Positions 9,881 to 21,368 of a DNA stretch of 64,000 bases are shown one piece after another; position 1 is the stretch's first letter, and the number at the start of each line of letters is the position of its first letter. Made by a program: the position numbers and the translations under genes. This stretch comes from Euptelea pleiosperma (lineage: Eukaryota > Streptophyta > Magnoliopsida > Ranunculales > Eupteleaceae), in contig CM068543.1 in the NCBI GenBank assembly GCA_035048495.1, positions 30,059,751 through 30,123,750 on the forward strand. The letters are read 5' to 3'. Under the pieces are notes generated by a model that saw only the letters and a list, made by a program, of their open reading frames with translations, did not search any database and was not told the origin of the DNA.

Positions 9881-12180
9881 TTGGACGGTCCCCATCTCTT
9901 GGCGGCTTCTCGGATCCTCTTCCCCACGTCTCCCTCCCACATCCCTCACTTCTCTTCTCTTCCTATTCTTCCAACCCTAGTCGTCAGCCTCTCTCATCTC
10001 CACGCCCAAGCCGCTCCACCATTGAGGGAGAAAACCCAGCTGTCATCTCTTCTCCCCCATCTCTTCTCTACAGCTTTCAACACTACTGCCTCAGCCTCCA
10101 TCTTCAAGTCATCATTCTCCTTTGGGGTCGGAACAGTCCCCCTTGCACCGCCAGCCACCTACCTTTTCACGTTAGTAGCAACAGCACCGCCCACAGCACT
10201 GCATCGCCTCCCTCTCCTCATCTCCCCCACCGACCTGCAACCTCCTCTCTCCAGCCGCTCTCTCCTCCACAAGCTCCATTGCCGGAGTTGCAGGTCTGCA
10301 ACTCCGACAAGACCAACGAGAAAACAAAAAAAATAAAGAAAAGAAGAAGAGAGAAGAAGGAAGAAAGGAGGAGGAGGATCCTCACTTGTTCCCGCTGCTA
10401 CCAACGTCCTCCACTTCAAGGTGCTGCTGCACCAAACCGTTGCTGCCTCGTCCATCACCACCCCACACAACCAGCTACTCCACCAGCCGCTATCCTCCAT
10501 AAAAAAAAACCCAAAAAAAGAGAGAAAATGAAGGAGGATGGGAGACCGACCCTACCAGCACCACCTTCAACGGTGGTGCATCTCTTGGCTCCACCATTAA
10601 ACCCACCACTCTCCACCAGACTGGCGCTTCCTCAACCGGCGAGCTCCATCCATTTTTCCTCTCCTCTCTCATTCTCCAATCTCACCCTCTCTCTCTAGAA
10701 AAAAAAAATAGTAGACAGCAAAGAAAAAAAAAAAAGAGAAAGAAGAAAAGTAGGAGAAGAAGAAGAGAGGAGGAGGTTGTCTGCACCTCCTCAACCACCT
10801 CCACCACGATTTGCAACTCCTAGTTGTAAGTTCGCTTGCTGTTCTCCACCATTACCGCGCCTCCCCTGGTTTGCCCTCACCATTGCTATACTTTGCAACT
10901 CCCTCCAAGTCGCAACCTGCCACACCTTATCCTCCTTGCAAGTTGTGGCCCACCATTTTTGCCGACAAGAACCGGCGTTTCCATCTTCACTTGCTGGTGC
11001 ACTACTTCCACATTCCTTAAAGCTGAAAATGTGTTGCACCCCTGCAACTCACTTCACGGCAACAATAGTCACTGGACCCCACTTCTCCAGCCTCGATTTG
11101 CACTCCTACATCAATGGCAGATCTCCGATCACCATTGCGTTGGTAAGTAATTGAGGTAATCCTCCATCTCTCTCTCTAGATCTTCTTCTCTCTCTATGTT
11201 CTTTTGTCTCTCTCTCTCTAGATCTCTTTAGGTCTTCCTTTCTCTCTGTAATTTCTCACTCATCTTTTAGTGCTTTCTCTCTCTAGAATAACTCCTATCT
11301 TTTAATTGATTTTTAGATAGTTTTGTTTGAATTCATGTACTAGCATATTGATACCAATATATTTGAGTTTGATTAATAAAAGTGGTTGAGTTATATTCAT
11401 TTTCGGTTAAAAAAAAGAGTCATTTTATGTTCTTTACTGCACGTTCCCTAATCCCGAGTGCGGATAGACATCTGACACGAATCTCTATGCTAGAATCTCT
11501 GAATTTTGCAGGAAATCTCGGATAAATTACAAATCTTGTTGATTCTAGGTTTTCCGTAACCAACGACGCGAAAAAATCCTACTTTCAGTTGACCCATTTA
11601 CCCAAGATCCAAGGTGTGATAAAGATAAAAATTAAGTATGACGTCTCGCAGTTTAGTCGCATTTAATATTCAATGCCATCAAAAGTGACCAAAATATCTA
11701 ATTAATTCTTTAAAGTTCCTATTAAAACTTTAAATCGTAAATGGTCAGATTACATCATTAATAACTAAATTAAAACAAAAGATTTAACTAGATCTGTTCA
11801 TCAACCTATTCCATCTCATGATGCTCGTAATCCCACTGAGGGCCATCCTCTAGGTAATCATTGTTGTTCCATTGTGGATTGTTCTTTAAGTCGTCTTGAT
11901 TCTCTACATCTGAATTTTGTGGTATAAAAGGCCATGAGCAATGACGCTCAGTAGTAAAGTAGCAGACTACTTATAAGTTAAACATAAAATTATGCATAGA
12001 GAATAACACTAGAATTTCATTAAATTAGACATACATCAAATATCAATGAGAATTAAATATAGATGCAACAAGACAAATTAATTCATAAATCGCAGATATA
12101 AATCAACGATAAGTGTGTTATGACACGCTAATCCAAACGCTTAACCCATGGGGTCTCTTTCTCTTGCTCCCCTCCAGAGC

Positions 12181-12495
12181 GTAGCTTCCCTCCGAAGCTC
12201 TTCCTAGGGAAAAACTTATCCGACTTCAACTTGGGCCGTCTGCAAAACAAGTGAAGAGAAGTCTAGTTTAATTCAACTTGGGCCCTCTGCAAACCAAGTG
12301 AAAATAAGTCTAGTTCAATTCAACTTGGGCCCTCCACAAACTAAGTGAAAATGAGTCTAGTTCAATTCAACTTGGGCCCTCCGCAAACCAAGTGAAAAAG
12401 AGTCTAGTTCAACTCAACTTGGGCCCTCCGCAAACCAAGTGAAAAAGAATCTAGTTCAACTCCACTTGGGCCCTCCGCAAACCAAGTGAAGAACA
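12181..12495. repeat. 47-bp tandem array in A1
   Basis: The unit with AACTTGGGCCCTCCGCAAAC and CAAGTGAAAAAGAGTC recurs at 12228, 12275, 12322, 12369, 12416 and 12463, an exact period of 47 bp over about 5.6 units. Copy A2 has at most a short two-unit repeat at the corresponding place, so the array expanded in this copy. Confidence 0.9.
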
Positions 12496-12639
12496 TTGAT
12501 TAACAACACTTCAATTCGTACTATGCGTAAGACTCTTCAAAATGTCGCATAATAAATCAATTCTCAGATTTTAGATCAATATAATTTTTCTATTCCAAAC
12601 ACTAAATCAAGATTCATTTCTCAAGATGTAAACATCTGA

Positions 12640-13245
12640 TCAATTTGATATTTTAGTATGCAATCCAGAGACAGTAATCTACCTAAAAATTTTCAAATTG
12701 ATCGAACTTCGGGAAGAGAACTAATGAATTAATATCTCATGGTCTGGTTGTCTGATCATTTTTAAATTTTAGTATGTTTTATCAGGGACATAAATAATTT
12801 TACCATAAATTTTTTAGGTCGATCGAACTTCGAGAAGGGCCCAAATAATTTTCTATTTCGATATTTGGCCATCCGATCGATCTGACACTTGAGTATGTTA
12901 GATCAGATACATAAAGCCATATGCTCAAAAAATTTCAGTTTGATTATATTTCAGGAAGATCCTAAAGAAATTCGTATCTCGCTATCTAGCCATCGGATCG
13001 ATCTGTAATTTTTTATGTTAGATTACATGCATCGATCCATCTATTAGATAAATTTTCAATTGATCAGACCTCTAAAGGAGTCCGATCAAATTCGTATCTC
13101 AAGATCTAGATGTCGGATTGATCGAAACTTTGTATATGTATAATCACAGGAGTAGATTCATCTGATTACAAACTTTCAAGTCGATAGAGCAATCGGACCT
13201 CAAAAATAATCCGAATGAATGTATATACATGTCTAATCATGCATC
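12640..13245. repeat. 121-bp diverged tandem array in A1
   Basis: A block beginning like GATCGAACTTCGGGAAG recurs at 12700, 12821, 12942, 13062 and 13183, with a period of 120-121 bp. Units are clearly diverged (GATTATATTTCAGG, GATCAGACCTCTAAAGG and so on). This looks like an old internal repeat of the family A LTR. Confidence 0.75.
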
Positions 13246-14439
13246 ATTACTCCATAACAACATAGACGAATAAAATAATGTAATAACATGGTTCTTACAA
13301 GATCAATTTCATCAAAATTTATGGATCAACTTCATCATGATATCTCAATCATCATAAGAATCAACAACTCATATATATAAAAATTTCACAATGATTAACA
13401 AGGAAAAGAACATGTAAATCAAATAAACATGTCCTATTATTCTTCAAAATATAATATAAACTTAAATCATAATAAGAAATGCATAACAATTATCTAATAG
13501 GTTATGTACCTACATTTGATTTCTTCTTGAGATCTCACCTTTAATGGAATTTGGATCTCTACTTCTTAATTTTTCTTTATAGCTCAAAATTAGGATTTCT
13601 ACCCAACTTTAATGCCTATGGTTTGGACTTGAAAATATGTTGAAGGGCTAATTAAAGATTAACAAGCGTTAATAGAGATCGATGGGGTTTAAAGATGACA
13701 TCACGGAAGACTAAAAGTGTAGGCTTATAATATGGGGAGGGATGTTGCTTCTCTTCAATGATGAATAATGGGTGAAACGTTTTATGATTTTGCTTAGGGT
13801 TGGTTTAATTATAAGTTTAATGGAAATTAGTTAAAAGAAAACATTAAGGTGAAGTGGGTTGTACGATAGTGGCATGGAGAGGTTTTGGTTTAAGAAAAAT
13901 AAATAATTAAATATATGAAGAAGTTCTAGTTCAAAAGCACATAGTATTTAATGAGGAAAATAAAGATTCCTTATATGAAAATGTGACTTTCTAATTATTA
14001 AAGCAATGTTTGTTGCAAATCTAATGTCTTTGCACATGAAAATGAGGTAAATTAATTTTTTAGGTATTAAGATCTCTACTTTATTGTTTAATTAAGGCTT
14101 ATAGACATGCATCATGTATAATGCACACACACACATGTACATTAAACAAGAACTTAAGTTAAAATATGTAGGATGATCAAATTAACTCCATTGGTGATAC
14201 ATAAATGTTATGGGACTTAAAAATAATCCAAGAATCCGTTGGTCCATTGAGCCATTTGGGCTCGTATGAAATGACCCTAAAAACCTTGAAAATTAATTTA
14301 TCTCAGAATTAACCAAAATTTTGCGTGAATTTTCTAACAGTTAAACTATGTCATTTGATAAAGGAAATTTTGAAAAAGAGTTCTAAAAGTTCAAATTCAA
14401 TAGGACCAAAATATCCTTTTTTTAAGGTTTTACATGTGT

Positions 14440-15700
14440 ATATCAAGATCAAGAAGTTAAAGAGCCAGGATCATTCGAAGAAGTAAAAGACATTTATAAA
14501 GTGGGAAAATGCAATGAAAGAGGAGATTGCAGCACTAAAGAAGAATGATACATGGGAACTTGACCCGTTACCAGAATGAGTAAAGCCAATCTCCTGCAAA
14601 TGGGTATACAAGGTGAAATGCAAGAGTGATGGCTCAGTCGAGATATACAAAACAAGATTAGTTGCTCGTGGATTCTCACAACAGTATGAGATTGAGTATG
14701 ATGAGACATTCCCACCAGTGGCAAAGATGACAACGGTCAAGGTACTAATCTCATTGGCTGCAAGTAAATCTTGGTGACTATGGCAGATGGATGTCAAGAA
14801 TGTATTTCTCTATGGAGATTTGGATTGAGAAATATTCATGGAGCAATGAACAGGGTTTGAATGCAAGAAGAATCCCAAGTATGTGTGCAAGCTTGAAGAA
14901 GGCATTGTATGGCCTTCAGCAAACACCAAGAGCATGGTAATGGAAGATTGCAGAATTTTTTATATTCTGGGACTATCAAGTATCGGCAGGTAATTCTAGT
15001 CTGTTCATAAAATAGGATAAAGGCAAAGTTGCAATCATTCTACTCTATGTAGATGATCTCATCATCACAGGAGATGCCATAGAGGAGATCCAAAATATTC
15101 GGGAACATCTTTCAATCAGATTTGAGATGAAGGAATTGGAGAATTGAAGCACTTCCTTAGTTTGGAAGTTGAGAGAACTGCCAAAGGCATATTCATATGC
15201 CAAATGAGATACGCTGAGGATCTGTTAAGAAAATTCGAGATGCTAAATTGTAAACCAATTGCATCACCACTGGTGGTCATTAGAAGTTGAGAGCTGATGA
15301 TGGGGATGAGCTAGATGATGTTCGCTTATACTGGACATTGGTATATCTCACTATAACTCGACATTGATATATTTCACTATAACTCGATCGGACATCGCCT
15401 ACACAGTTGGAGTTGTCAGTAAGTTCATACAGAATCCGAGAAAACCCCATCTAGAAGCAATTCGATGGATTCTCAAATATATACAACACACTGGATTTTG
15501 GGATCCTCTATGAAGTAGGACTCCAACCCGAGTTAATTGGATTTTCTGACGCCGATTGGGCAGGCCACCCCTCAACTAGAAGATCCACTACTGGATACGC
15601 TTTTAGCCTGGGATCTAAAGAACAAGTAGACGATATCTTCACCAAAGGATTACAGAAGTTCAACAAGTTACGATTTGAACTTGGAGTTTACAATAGAAAG
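14440..15700 (+). pseudogene. Copia pol remnant: reverse transcriptase and RNase H
   Basis: The frames read KKNDTWELDPLP, CKWVYKVKCKSDGSVEIYKT, LVARGFSQQY and QMDVKNVFLYGDL, all diagnostic copia RT words, broken by stop codons. The catalytic YVDD is intact at 15046-15057 ([10 protein letters not shown]). Further on, FSDADWAGHPSTRRSTTGYA is the RNase H region, followed by EQVDDIFTKGL and the 3' LTR. RT copies element RNA into DNA; this copy cannot encode an active protein. Confidence 0.9.
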
Positions 15701-15717
15701 TCGGTGTTGAAGTGGGG

Positions 15718-16095
15718 TGTTAAAGACAACACCGACTTATGCAGTGTCAGTTGGAAGAATGTAGAATAGTTTAGAATAGATTATAATATTTAAGAAATAG
15801 TTAATAATATTAAATTAAAAAGAAAATGTCTAGAATAATGATGAGTGTAAGTCAGTGGTGACTTTTGTCCCTTGTGTAAACCCACCCCTATCAATAGTGG
15901 TGGGATTGGAGTAGTTAATCAATCAAGAAGTGAGTGACTCAAGTGTTAGTCAACACAACAATTGTGTGTGTTTTTCAAAAAGTGTGAGTGTGTGTCGTAC
16001 ACAACTTGTAAAAGTGTTCTTTGTAGTAGCTCCCTAATAAAATATTATTATTTGTGTTCATCTCCAACGGTTCAGTCTGATCTGAGTTCTCTACC
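15718..16095 (+). repeat. Copia 3' LTR
   Basis: It starts TGTTAAAG, 378 bp, and aligns with the 5' LTR at 6833. The flanking GAATC at 16096-16100 repeats 6828-6832. Confidence 0.85.
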
Positions 16096-16100
16096 GAATC

Positions 16101-17390
16101 ATCTTGAGAATGATAATGTAGCATTATCATCCTTGGGTCCAGACTCCTGACAATTGGATACTCTTAGAGATTTGTGTGTTGTGGATCTTGTAGATCATCA
16201 AAGGTCGACGACGAACACTAAGTACTATCGTAACAGTCCCTTTTTAACAATTCTGACGCTTGCTCCTTGGAAAGTATGACTACCACGGCTTCAAAATTTG
16301 AAGTCTCCTCCCAAAAATGCCAGATCTCACTATAGGGCCTACTGACCTTATGGATGTTTCGTCCACCATACCAAATATCAGCTTGATCGATGATTTCTAA
16401 TAGTTATATACTAGGAATTAATAGCTCGTGCATAGTAAAAATAATTATATGAAAATAATATTTTTTGACATACAATTCTATTTTCTTATACTTATATATA
16501 TAAATATATAATAAAATAAAAATAATTTATTATGTTCGAATAGGCCGGAAGAGTTGTGAAGAGGTAGAGGGAAATGCGGAAAGAGATTTAGTTGTAGAGG
16601 GTAAGGACTAAGCATTCATGAAGAGATTTGAGAAAATAAATAAAAAAACATTTTGACTTGGGTTGTGGTGCAGTATAAGGATAATAGGGAAAATGGAAAG
16701 ATATTATGGGTAAGAATTTATGTTATATTATATTTTTATAATTACGGGTAAAACCGTACGACTTCTTAATATGAGGTTGAATGCAATGACTGGGATAGCA
16801 GCCATTCCTTTGAAATTATGTTATTGTTTATATTGAACAAAATTTTTAGGAAAGAGAGAAAATCATCTTGATTTATAAATGTTTGATTGGAGTCATTCAT
16901 ACCGTTGATTGGAGAAAATCTTATTCATTAGTGATTTATAATTGTCTTAGTGTTCATTTTTTTATACCATTGCATTTAAACATTCATATGGTCATGAAAG
17001 TTATACACCTATTATGTGGGCATTTATGCTTAAGGCGAGATTATCGTCTAGGCAACCTTAATATCCACTTATTTAATCGGATGGCCGGTGATGTTCTGTC
17101 AAAGACGTTATCGACGCAAGCACAAAACCTTTTGTAAAATCTGTATAAGACATTATTACAAATTATAACATATTGGATTTAACACAATCTGTGTAGAAAA
17201 CGATCACAAAAACTCCATGCACACAACATATTCATTTGTTGCTTTGGCTTAGCACTCGTCGTCTTCAATCCTCCAAAACTATTAATGAAACAAAAAAAAC
17301 ATACAAAAAATAAGAAAAAAAGGAAAATATAGTTAAAGTAAAGGAACTAAAAAAATTAAAACGGTAACTAAATTCTTTTTAACACATTAG
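16101..17390. other. AT-rich DNA with a MITE fragment, no gene recognised
   Basis: A short F1-type fragment (CTTATGGATGTTTCGTCC and TGATCGATGATTTCTAA) lies at 16340-16405. The 89-residue ORF at 16868-17137 resembles nothing I know. Confidence 0.4.
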
Positions 17391-18640
17391 ATGATGCTAA
17401 CCGCATGGATGTTTGGGCAATCCCTAAATGGACATATAGATAAAAAATTGGCATTAGTAGTTATTTTAAACGTTTTAACACATTACAGGATGCTGACTAG
17501 TATATTTGATATACAACAAAATTTTCATATTTGAGCTGCATACAAAAGTATATGTGGTATACACATTTTACTATATCTATTGTTATTATACGGTCCTCAA
17601 ATGTGTTAAAGAAATAAGTTATTATATATACCTCATTTATTATAGTAACAAATTATCAACAATCACATTCTAGGGTATACCACATCTCAGATCCTTTCTT
17701 GACTTTTTAGATTTTTAAATGTGCCACTTTTTGATGAATTTAACAGTAAAATCTATTATTTACTGAATGCTCATCTGGTTTTGTATACCACATCTAACTT
17801 GAAAGAGATGAATAAACGTATATACATATTTTGGCAAAAATGTGGAGTTGCATAACTACCAACAAAAGAATAAATATTATGGACTCACATGTCTTGGATG
17901 ACTCAAATTGCTACCATATATTCTCCCTATAAATAGTCCCACTAAGATTTTCAATAATTAAAATCGAAACAGTTTTATATAACAGATTTGTTTTCAAATT
18001 AAAAAAAATTTTACCTTTCAAAATAAAGAACTAGAATTGAAACCCTCTCAAATTCTTTGATTTGACGCCTTATTTTGTGATATACTCCTTCAACAAAGCT
18101 ATTCGACTGCACACTACAAATCAAATGAACTTATATAAAGCTAAACAAAAATGAAAAAATTACAAAAACTCTCATTTGAATCTAGAAAATCTAACCTTCG
18201 AAAGATCGTCGTTGAGAGATACAAGAAACTATAGCGTTCCTACACAAAGATTCGACGTGTTGAACTTCAAGATTAAAGAAATAAAGTTACAAAAACTAAA
18301 TAAAAATTAAAAAATTAAAATTTATTGATTTTTACTAACAGATTTGATTTGAAAAATAAAAAACTGAGAGAGGTTTTGGTTTGCTTATCATGTCAAGAGG
18401 AATGTCAAAGGAATGCTTGGTGATTACTTCATACAAATGGTTCCACAGATACAGAGCGGACATTGAAAAAAAATATAAAAACTAAGAAAAATGAAGAAGA
18501 TAAAATCTATTATTACATTTGGATTGAGAAATTAAAGAAGAGAGAATCAGATGCAACATTGTTCATGTGATGCGGAAGTTGAATATGAAAAAGAGTCACA
18601 GATTTTTTTAGAATTTTAGAGGGAGAAGTATAGTAATAGT
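17391..18640. other. AT-rich DNA, no gene recognised
   Basis: An F1 arm fragment (GATGCTAACCGCATGGATG) is at 17394-17412. Otherwise it is AT-rich with no coding signature. Confidence 0.4.
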
Positions 18641-19217
18641 TATGGATGGAGATAGAAATGTTTTAGGTTATAGACATTTCGGGAGAAGGAAAGGTTTTAT
18701 GCGTTTATAACTTTAGAATGTTTATGTTGTCAAATTTTTAATAATTGTATAAATAGGTAGGTTATTATTTTTTTACAGACTTTAATTAGGAAATGATATG
18801 TTTTGGGAAGGGGAGACATAAATGGAAGATGGAGATGTGCAGTTGGAATTAGAAAGAGTTGTTGTCGTTTTGGGAAGGGAGAGGCATAAATGAAAGATTG
18901 AGGGGGGTGGTTGGATATGTAAAGTTTTATGGACGGAGATGAAAAGGTTTTAGGTTATAGACGTTTCGGGAGAGGGAAAGGTTTTAAGCGTTTATAATTT
19001 TAGAATATTTATATTGTCAAATTTTTAATAAAGGAATAAATAGGTAGGTTATTATTTTTTTACAGACTTTAATTCAGAAATGATACATTTTGGGAAGGGG
19101 AGACATAAATGGAAGATGGAGATGTGTAGTTGGAATTGAAAAGAGTTGTTGTCGTTTTGAGAAGGGAGAGGCATAAATGGAAGATTGAGGGGGGGTGGTT
19201 GAATATGTAAAGTTTTT
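18641..19217. repeat. 288-bp tandem duplication
   Basis: The unit beginning TATGGATGGAGATAG at 18641 repeats at 18929 as TATGGACGGAGATGA and continues in parallel through TTTTAGGTTATAGAC, AGGTTATTATTTTTTTAC and GGGAAGGGGAGACATAAAT. Two units of about 288 bp differ by scattered substitutions. No ORF spans it. Confidence 0.85.
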
Positions 19218-19660
19218 ATTACGTTTTCTTTAATGATATTTTGGAAAGATGATTTTTATGGAATGGAGAAGAGATTGCGTATTAATAAGGGTATTTTTTG
19301 AAAAAAAAACATTGAGAATTAAAAAGATTGAGAATTAAAAAGATGGAGAGATAATATAAGAATTAATGAAAAAATTAAAGAGAGGGAGAGTGACATAATT
19401 GGAAAAAGAGATGTTTTGTGCAGGGGTATTTTTGGGATAAACTAAAAAGCTGGAGAAAGCACCACCTCAGCAGGGTCAAGCTTTAGTATAGATAATAGAT
19501 TAGCATCTATAAAACAACGCTCAAATCTAATGGCTAAGAATTATGCTTTTAATATAGGGTGTGCAATAGCCACAGCTTGTGATGGATCCAACTTTATGAA
19601 TTGATGTGCTGGTGGTCCCATCTCATGTATCATGGCACCCATGGACCGGACCTATTATTC
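19218..19660. other. AT-rich DNA, no gene recognised
   Basis: It contains a short direct duplication of TTGAGAATTAAAAAGA (about 19311-19345) and the phrase TTTAGTATAGATAATAGATT near 19485, which is common near plant Helitron or retroelement ends but not diagnostic here. Confidence 0.35.
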
Positions 19661-19679
19661 TCACAGAATCTGATTTCTT

Positions 19680-19920
19680 TCCAAAACCATCAAACTTGCA
19701 GTGCGTTTGGTTTGCAAGAAGTGGGTGGGAAAGAATACACATTCCTGGAAAACATGATTATCTCATGTTTGGTTGCCTTAAAAAAGTGGGCCCACAGGAA
19801 AAATCACTTCCCAAAGTCCATGAGAGGGAAAATGACTCCCCTTTATTAAAAAAAAAAGATAAAGTCGTTTTCCATCAGGGGCAATGACCATATTCTAAGC
19901 CACGTGGTGCATTTTGGAAG
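19680..19920. repeat. MITE-like remnant
   Basis: The words GTGCGTTTGGTTTGC, ATGTTTGGTTGCC and GGGAAAATGACTCCC are typical of the termini of small plant TIR elements. No matching opposite end or target duplication was found. Confidence 0.35.
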
Positions 19921-19938
19921 AACCGTATGGATATTTAG

Positions 19939-20291
19939 CAAGGTTTAAAACACCGCCATTATAACAAAAATAACAGCCGTTATAATGGATTCGGACCTAC
20001 CCCGTTATGTTATGTACCGTTAAAACCCCAAAAAAAAATGGCTTTTATAACAAAAATAATGGCCATTTTTTCCTTTATAACGAAAATAACAACCGTTTTT
20101 TTTTTTTTTCTGTTTTTAAAATTTTCAAATTCAAATTTCAAAATTCAAAATTTGAATCTTAGCAACCTTTTTCTGTTATTTTTCATTTTTTTCCCATTTT
20201 TTCCGATTTCGTTTTTTTCGTTACAACGGCTGTTATAAAGGAAAAAATGGTAATGCCCCCAGACCATTATAACAGTCCCTTTTAAACCTTG
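19939..20291. mobile_element. 353-bp MITE with CAAGGTTTAAAA ends
   Basis: The left end CAAGGTTTAAAACACCGCC and right end CCCTTTTAAACCTTG are inverted repeats. The interior holds repeated TTATAAC-rich words in both orientations (GCCGTTATAATGG / GGCTGTTATAAAGG). Target duplications are not clear. A single end of the same type may occur at 28126. Confidence 0.6.
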
Positions 20292-20323
20292 ATGCCCATC
20301 CCTAAGTGGACAACCAAAAATTT

Positions 20324-20710
20324 CAAACCTTCCAATCTTTGTACCCCAAAACAATGCTGAAATTCCATGGTTAAAAATCAACCCATGAAAACGAATCCAT
20401 CTAACACTTAGAAATCAATAATCATGCTGATTTTTGGTATGTGAGTCCACCTAGGAATGGGCCAAACATCCAGAGAAAACCTTCGCTCACACCTGTGTGA
20501 CCAAAGCCGATCACACATCATAATATCAGCTGTGGCACACTCTTTGAGGACAATGACCGTATTGGCTAGTCCGTTGGTGGACTTGTAAACCAAAAATTAT
20601 CTTGATTAGTGATTTCTAAGCGTTGGATTGTAATCATTTGCATGGGTTGATTTTAACCGTAGAATTTAGATTATTATTGACTATTATTTGGGGTACTAAA
20701 TCCAAAGGTC
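20324..20710. mobile_element. Foldback MITE family F1, complete copy
   Basis: The left arm (TTTGTACCCCAAAACAATG, AAAATCAACCCATG, ACTTAGAAATCAATAATC, GAGTCCACCTAGGAATGG) is the reverse complement of the right arm, which ends CATGGGTTGATTTTAACC ... TTATTTGGGGTAC. The arms exceed 120 bp. The centre contains ACCTTCGCTCACACCTGTG and GCCGATCACACATC. There is no coding capacity. Confidence 0.8.
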
Positions 20711-20751
20711 TGACATAAAGGCTGATTTTTGGTTCGCAGGTCCAGCGAGGA

Positions 20752-20936
20752 GAGTAAAACTTCTATCACAAGAAATTGTAAATCACACAATCACAAGCCA
20801 ATGAGTTCTCGGCACGTACACAATTGCTTTTGCAACGTACCCATGTGCTTTTGCTTTTAGGTGTACGTGACGAGAAGTCATTGGCTGTGATTGTGTGATT
20901 TGCAATCCGATTGTGACAAAAGTTTTACAAATTACT
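20752..20936. mobile_element. 185-bp long-TIR MITE with 10-bp target duplication
   Basis: Nearly the whole element is an inverted repeat: GAGTAAAACTTCTATCACAA with TTGTGACAAAAGTTTTAC, AATCACACAATCACA with TGTGATTGTGTGATT, CACGTACAC with GTGTACGTG. It is flanked by CCAGCGAGGA (20742-20751) and CCAACGAGGA (20937-20946), a 10-bp duplication with one mismatch. A 9-10 bp duplication with long TIRs points to a Mutator-type MITE. It interrupts an F1 arm (GGTCCAGCGAGG / ACTGGCCAAACATCC). Confidence 0.8.
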
Positions 20937-21234
20937 CCAACGAGGACTGGCCAAACATCCGTTCGGTCATCATCATCTATTTTAAGGTGGCGTTTGGTAA
21001 AACTTATTTTAAGGTCTGATATCTTAAAGTGCTGAAAATGAGATCTGAAATCTTAAAGTACTGAATAGAAGCTCTGAAAAAACTGTTTGGTAAACTGTCT
21101 GAAAAAATTGCTGAAATCTGAAAATAAGTGTTAAGTCTGTTTGGTAAACACAACCAGAAATGTTTGAAAATTGGCATTTTGTCACATTTGCCCTTATTAA
21201 GTGTTAAGTGTTAAGTCTGTTTGGTAAATACAAC

Positions 21235-21368
21235 CAAACAATGTGGACAGGACCACTTATTACCCTCTACTCTTTCCAGGGATTGTCCCCAAAGAGAGTT
21301 GAACTCATAACTCCTACTTTCTAGAGTGGAGTCCTGGCCATCTGCACTCAACCCTTGAGGTTGTACCC
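21235..21368 (-). repeat. tRNA-derived SINE
   Basis: On the minus strand GGTTGAGTGCAGATGGCC resembles a pol III A box and GAGTTCAACTC a B box about 40 bp downstream, followed by TTTGGGGACAATCCCTGG and a tail GTGGTCCTGTCCAC. This is the layout of a plant SINE. Exact ends and target duplication are not resolved. Confidence 0.55.

Larger units (their letters stand above)
8727..11587 (+). mobile_element. Family B insertion, solo-LTR-like (copy B1)
   Basis: It starts TGATATTCGCTCAAAAGTGC and ends CTACTTTCA, flanked by GTTGA at 8722-8726 and 11588-11592. The interrupted family A sequence (ACCCATGG / GTTGACCCATTTACCC) is contiguous in copy A2, which confirms the insertion. Length is 2861 bp with no internal terminal repeat and no gag/pol. 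A TATA-like AT box lies about 1.14 kb in, followed by about 1.7 kb of pyrimidine-rich leader, as in the other two copies. Confidence 0.85.
8673..14434 (-). mobile_element. Family A insertion, solo-LTR-like (copy A1)
   Basis: It begins TGTCATGCCCCAAATTTTGG and ends AAGGTTTTACA, flanked by TGTGT on both sides (8668-8672, 14435-14439). Read on the minus strand it would start TGTAAAACC and end GGGGCATGACA, the usual form of plant Tekay/Del-type LTRs, so I infer minus orientation. Without the nested family B copy it is about 2.9 kb. I found no second LTR, PBS or gag/pol, so it is best read as a solo LTR. The same ends occur at 56742-60171. Confidence 0.75.
6833..16095 (+). mobile_element. Decayed Ty1/copia retrotransposon with nested insertions
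   Basis: Two LTRs starting TGTTAAAG (6833-7199 and 15718-16095) flank gag and pol remnants. The element is bounded by 5-bp duplications GAATC at 6828-6832 and 16096-16100. A 5.8-kb insertion (8673-14434) splits the interior; without it the element is only about 3.5 kb. Protease, integrase and the start of RT are missing, so it was internally deleted. The two LTRs differ by several substitutions and small indels, so it is not young. Confidence 0.9.

Noticed and set aside
9868..10698. 276-residue plus-strand ORF, the longest in the window, with overlapping 181- and 125-residue ORFs
   Set aside because: It lies in the CT-rich leader of family B copy B1; the composition is Pro/Ser/His-rich in several frames at once and no frame is kept in B2 or B3. 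It is a by-product of low-complexity sequence.
12181..12495. Evenly spaced 47-bp repeats, CRISPR-like at first sight
   Set aside because: The whole unit repeats without unique spacers, in a plant LTR; it is a tandem array.
16868..17137. 89-residue ORF
   Set aside because: No recognisable domain and no splice or promoter context; left as unassigned sequence.
19440..19500. Helitron 3' end suggested by TTTAGTATAGATAATAG
   Set aside because: No CTRR terminus with hairpin and no 5' TC end could be shown.
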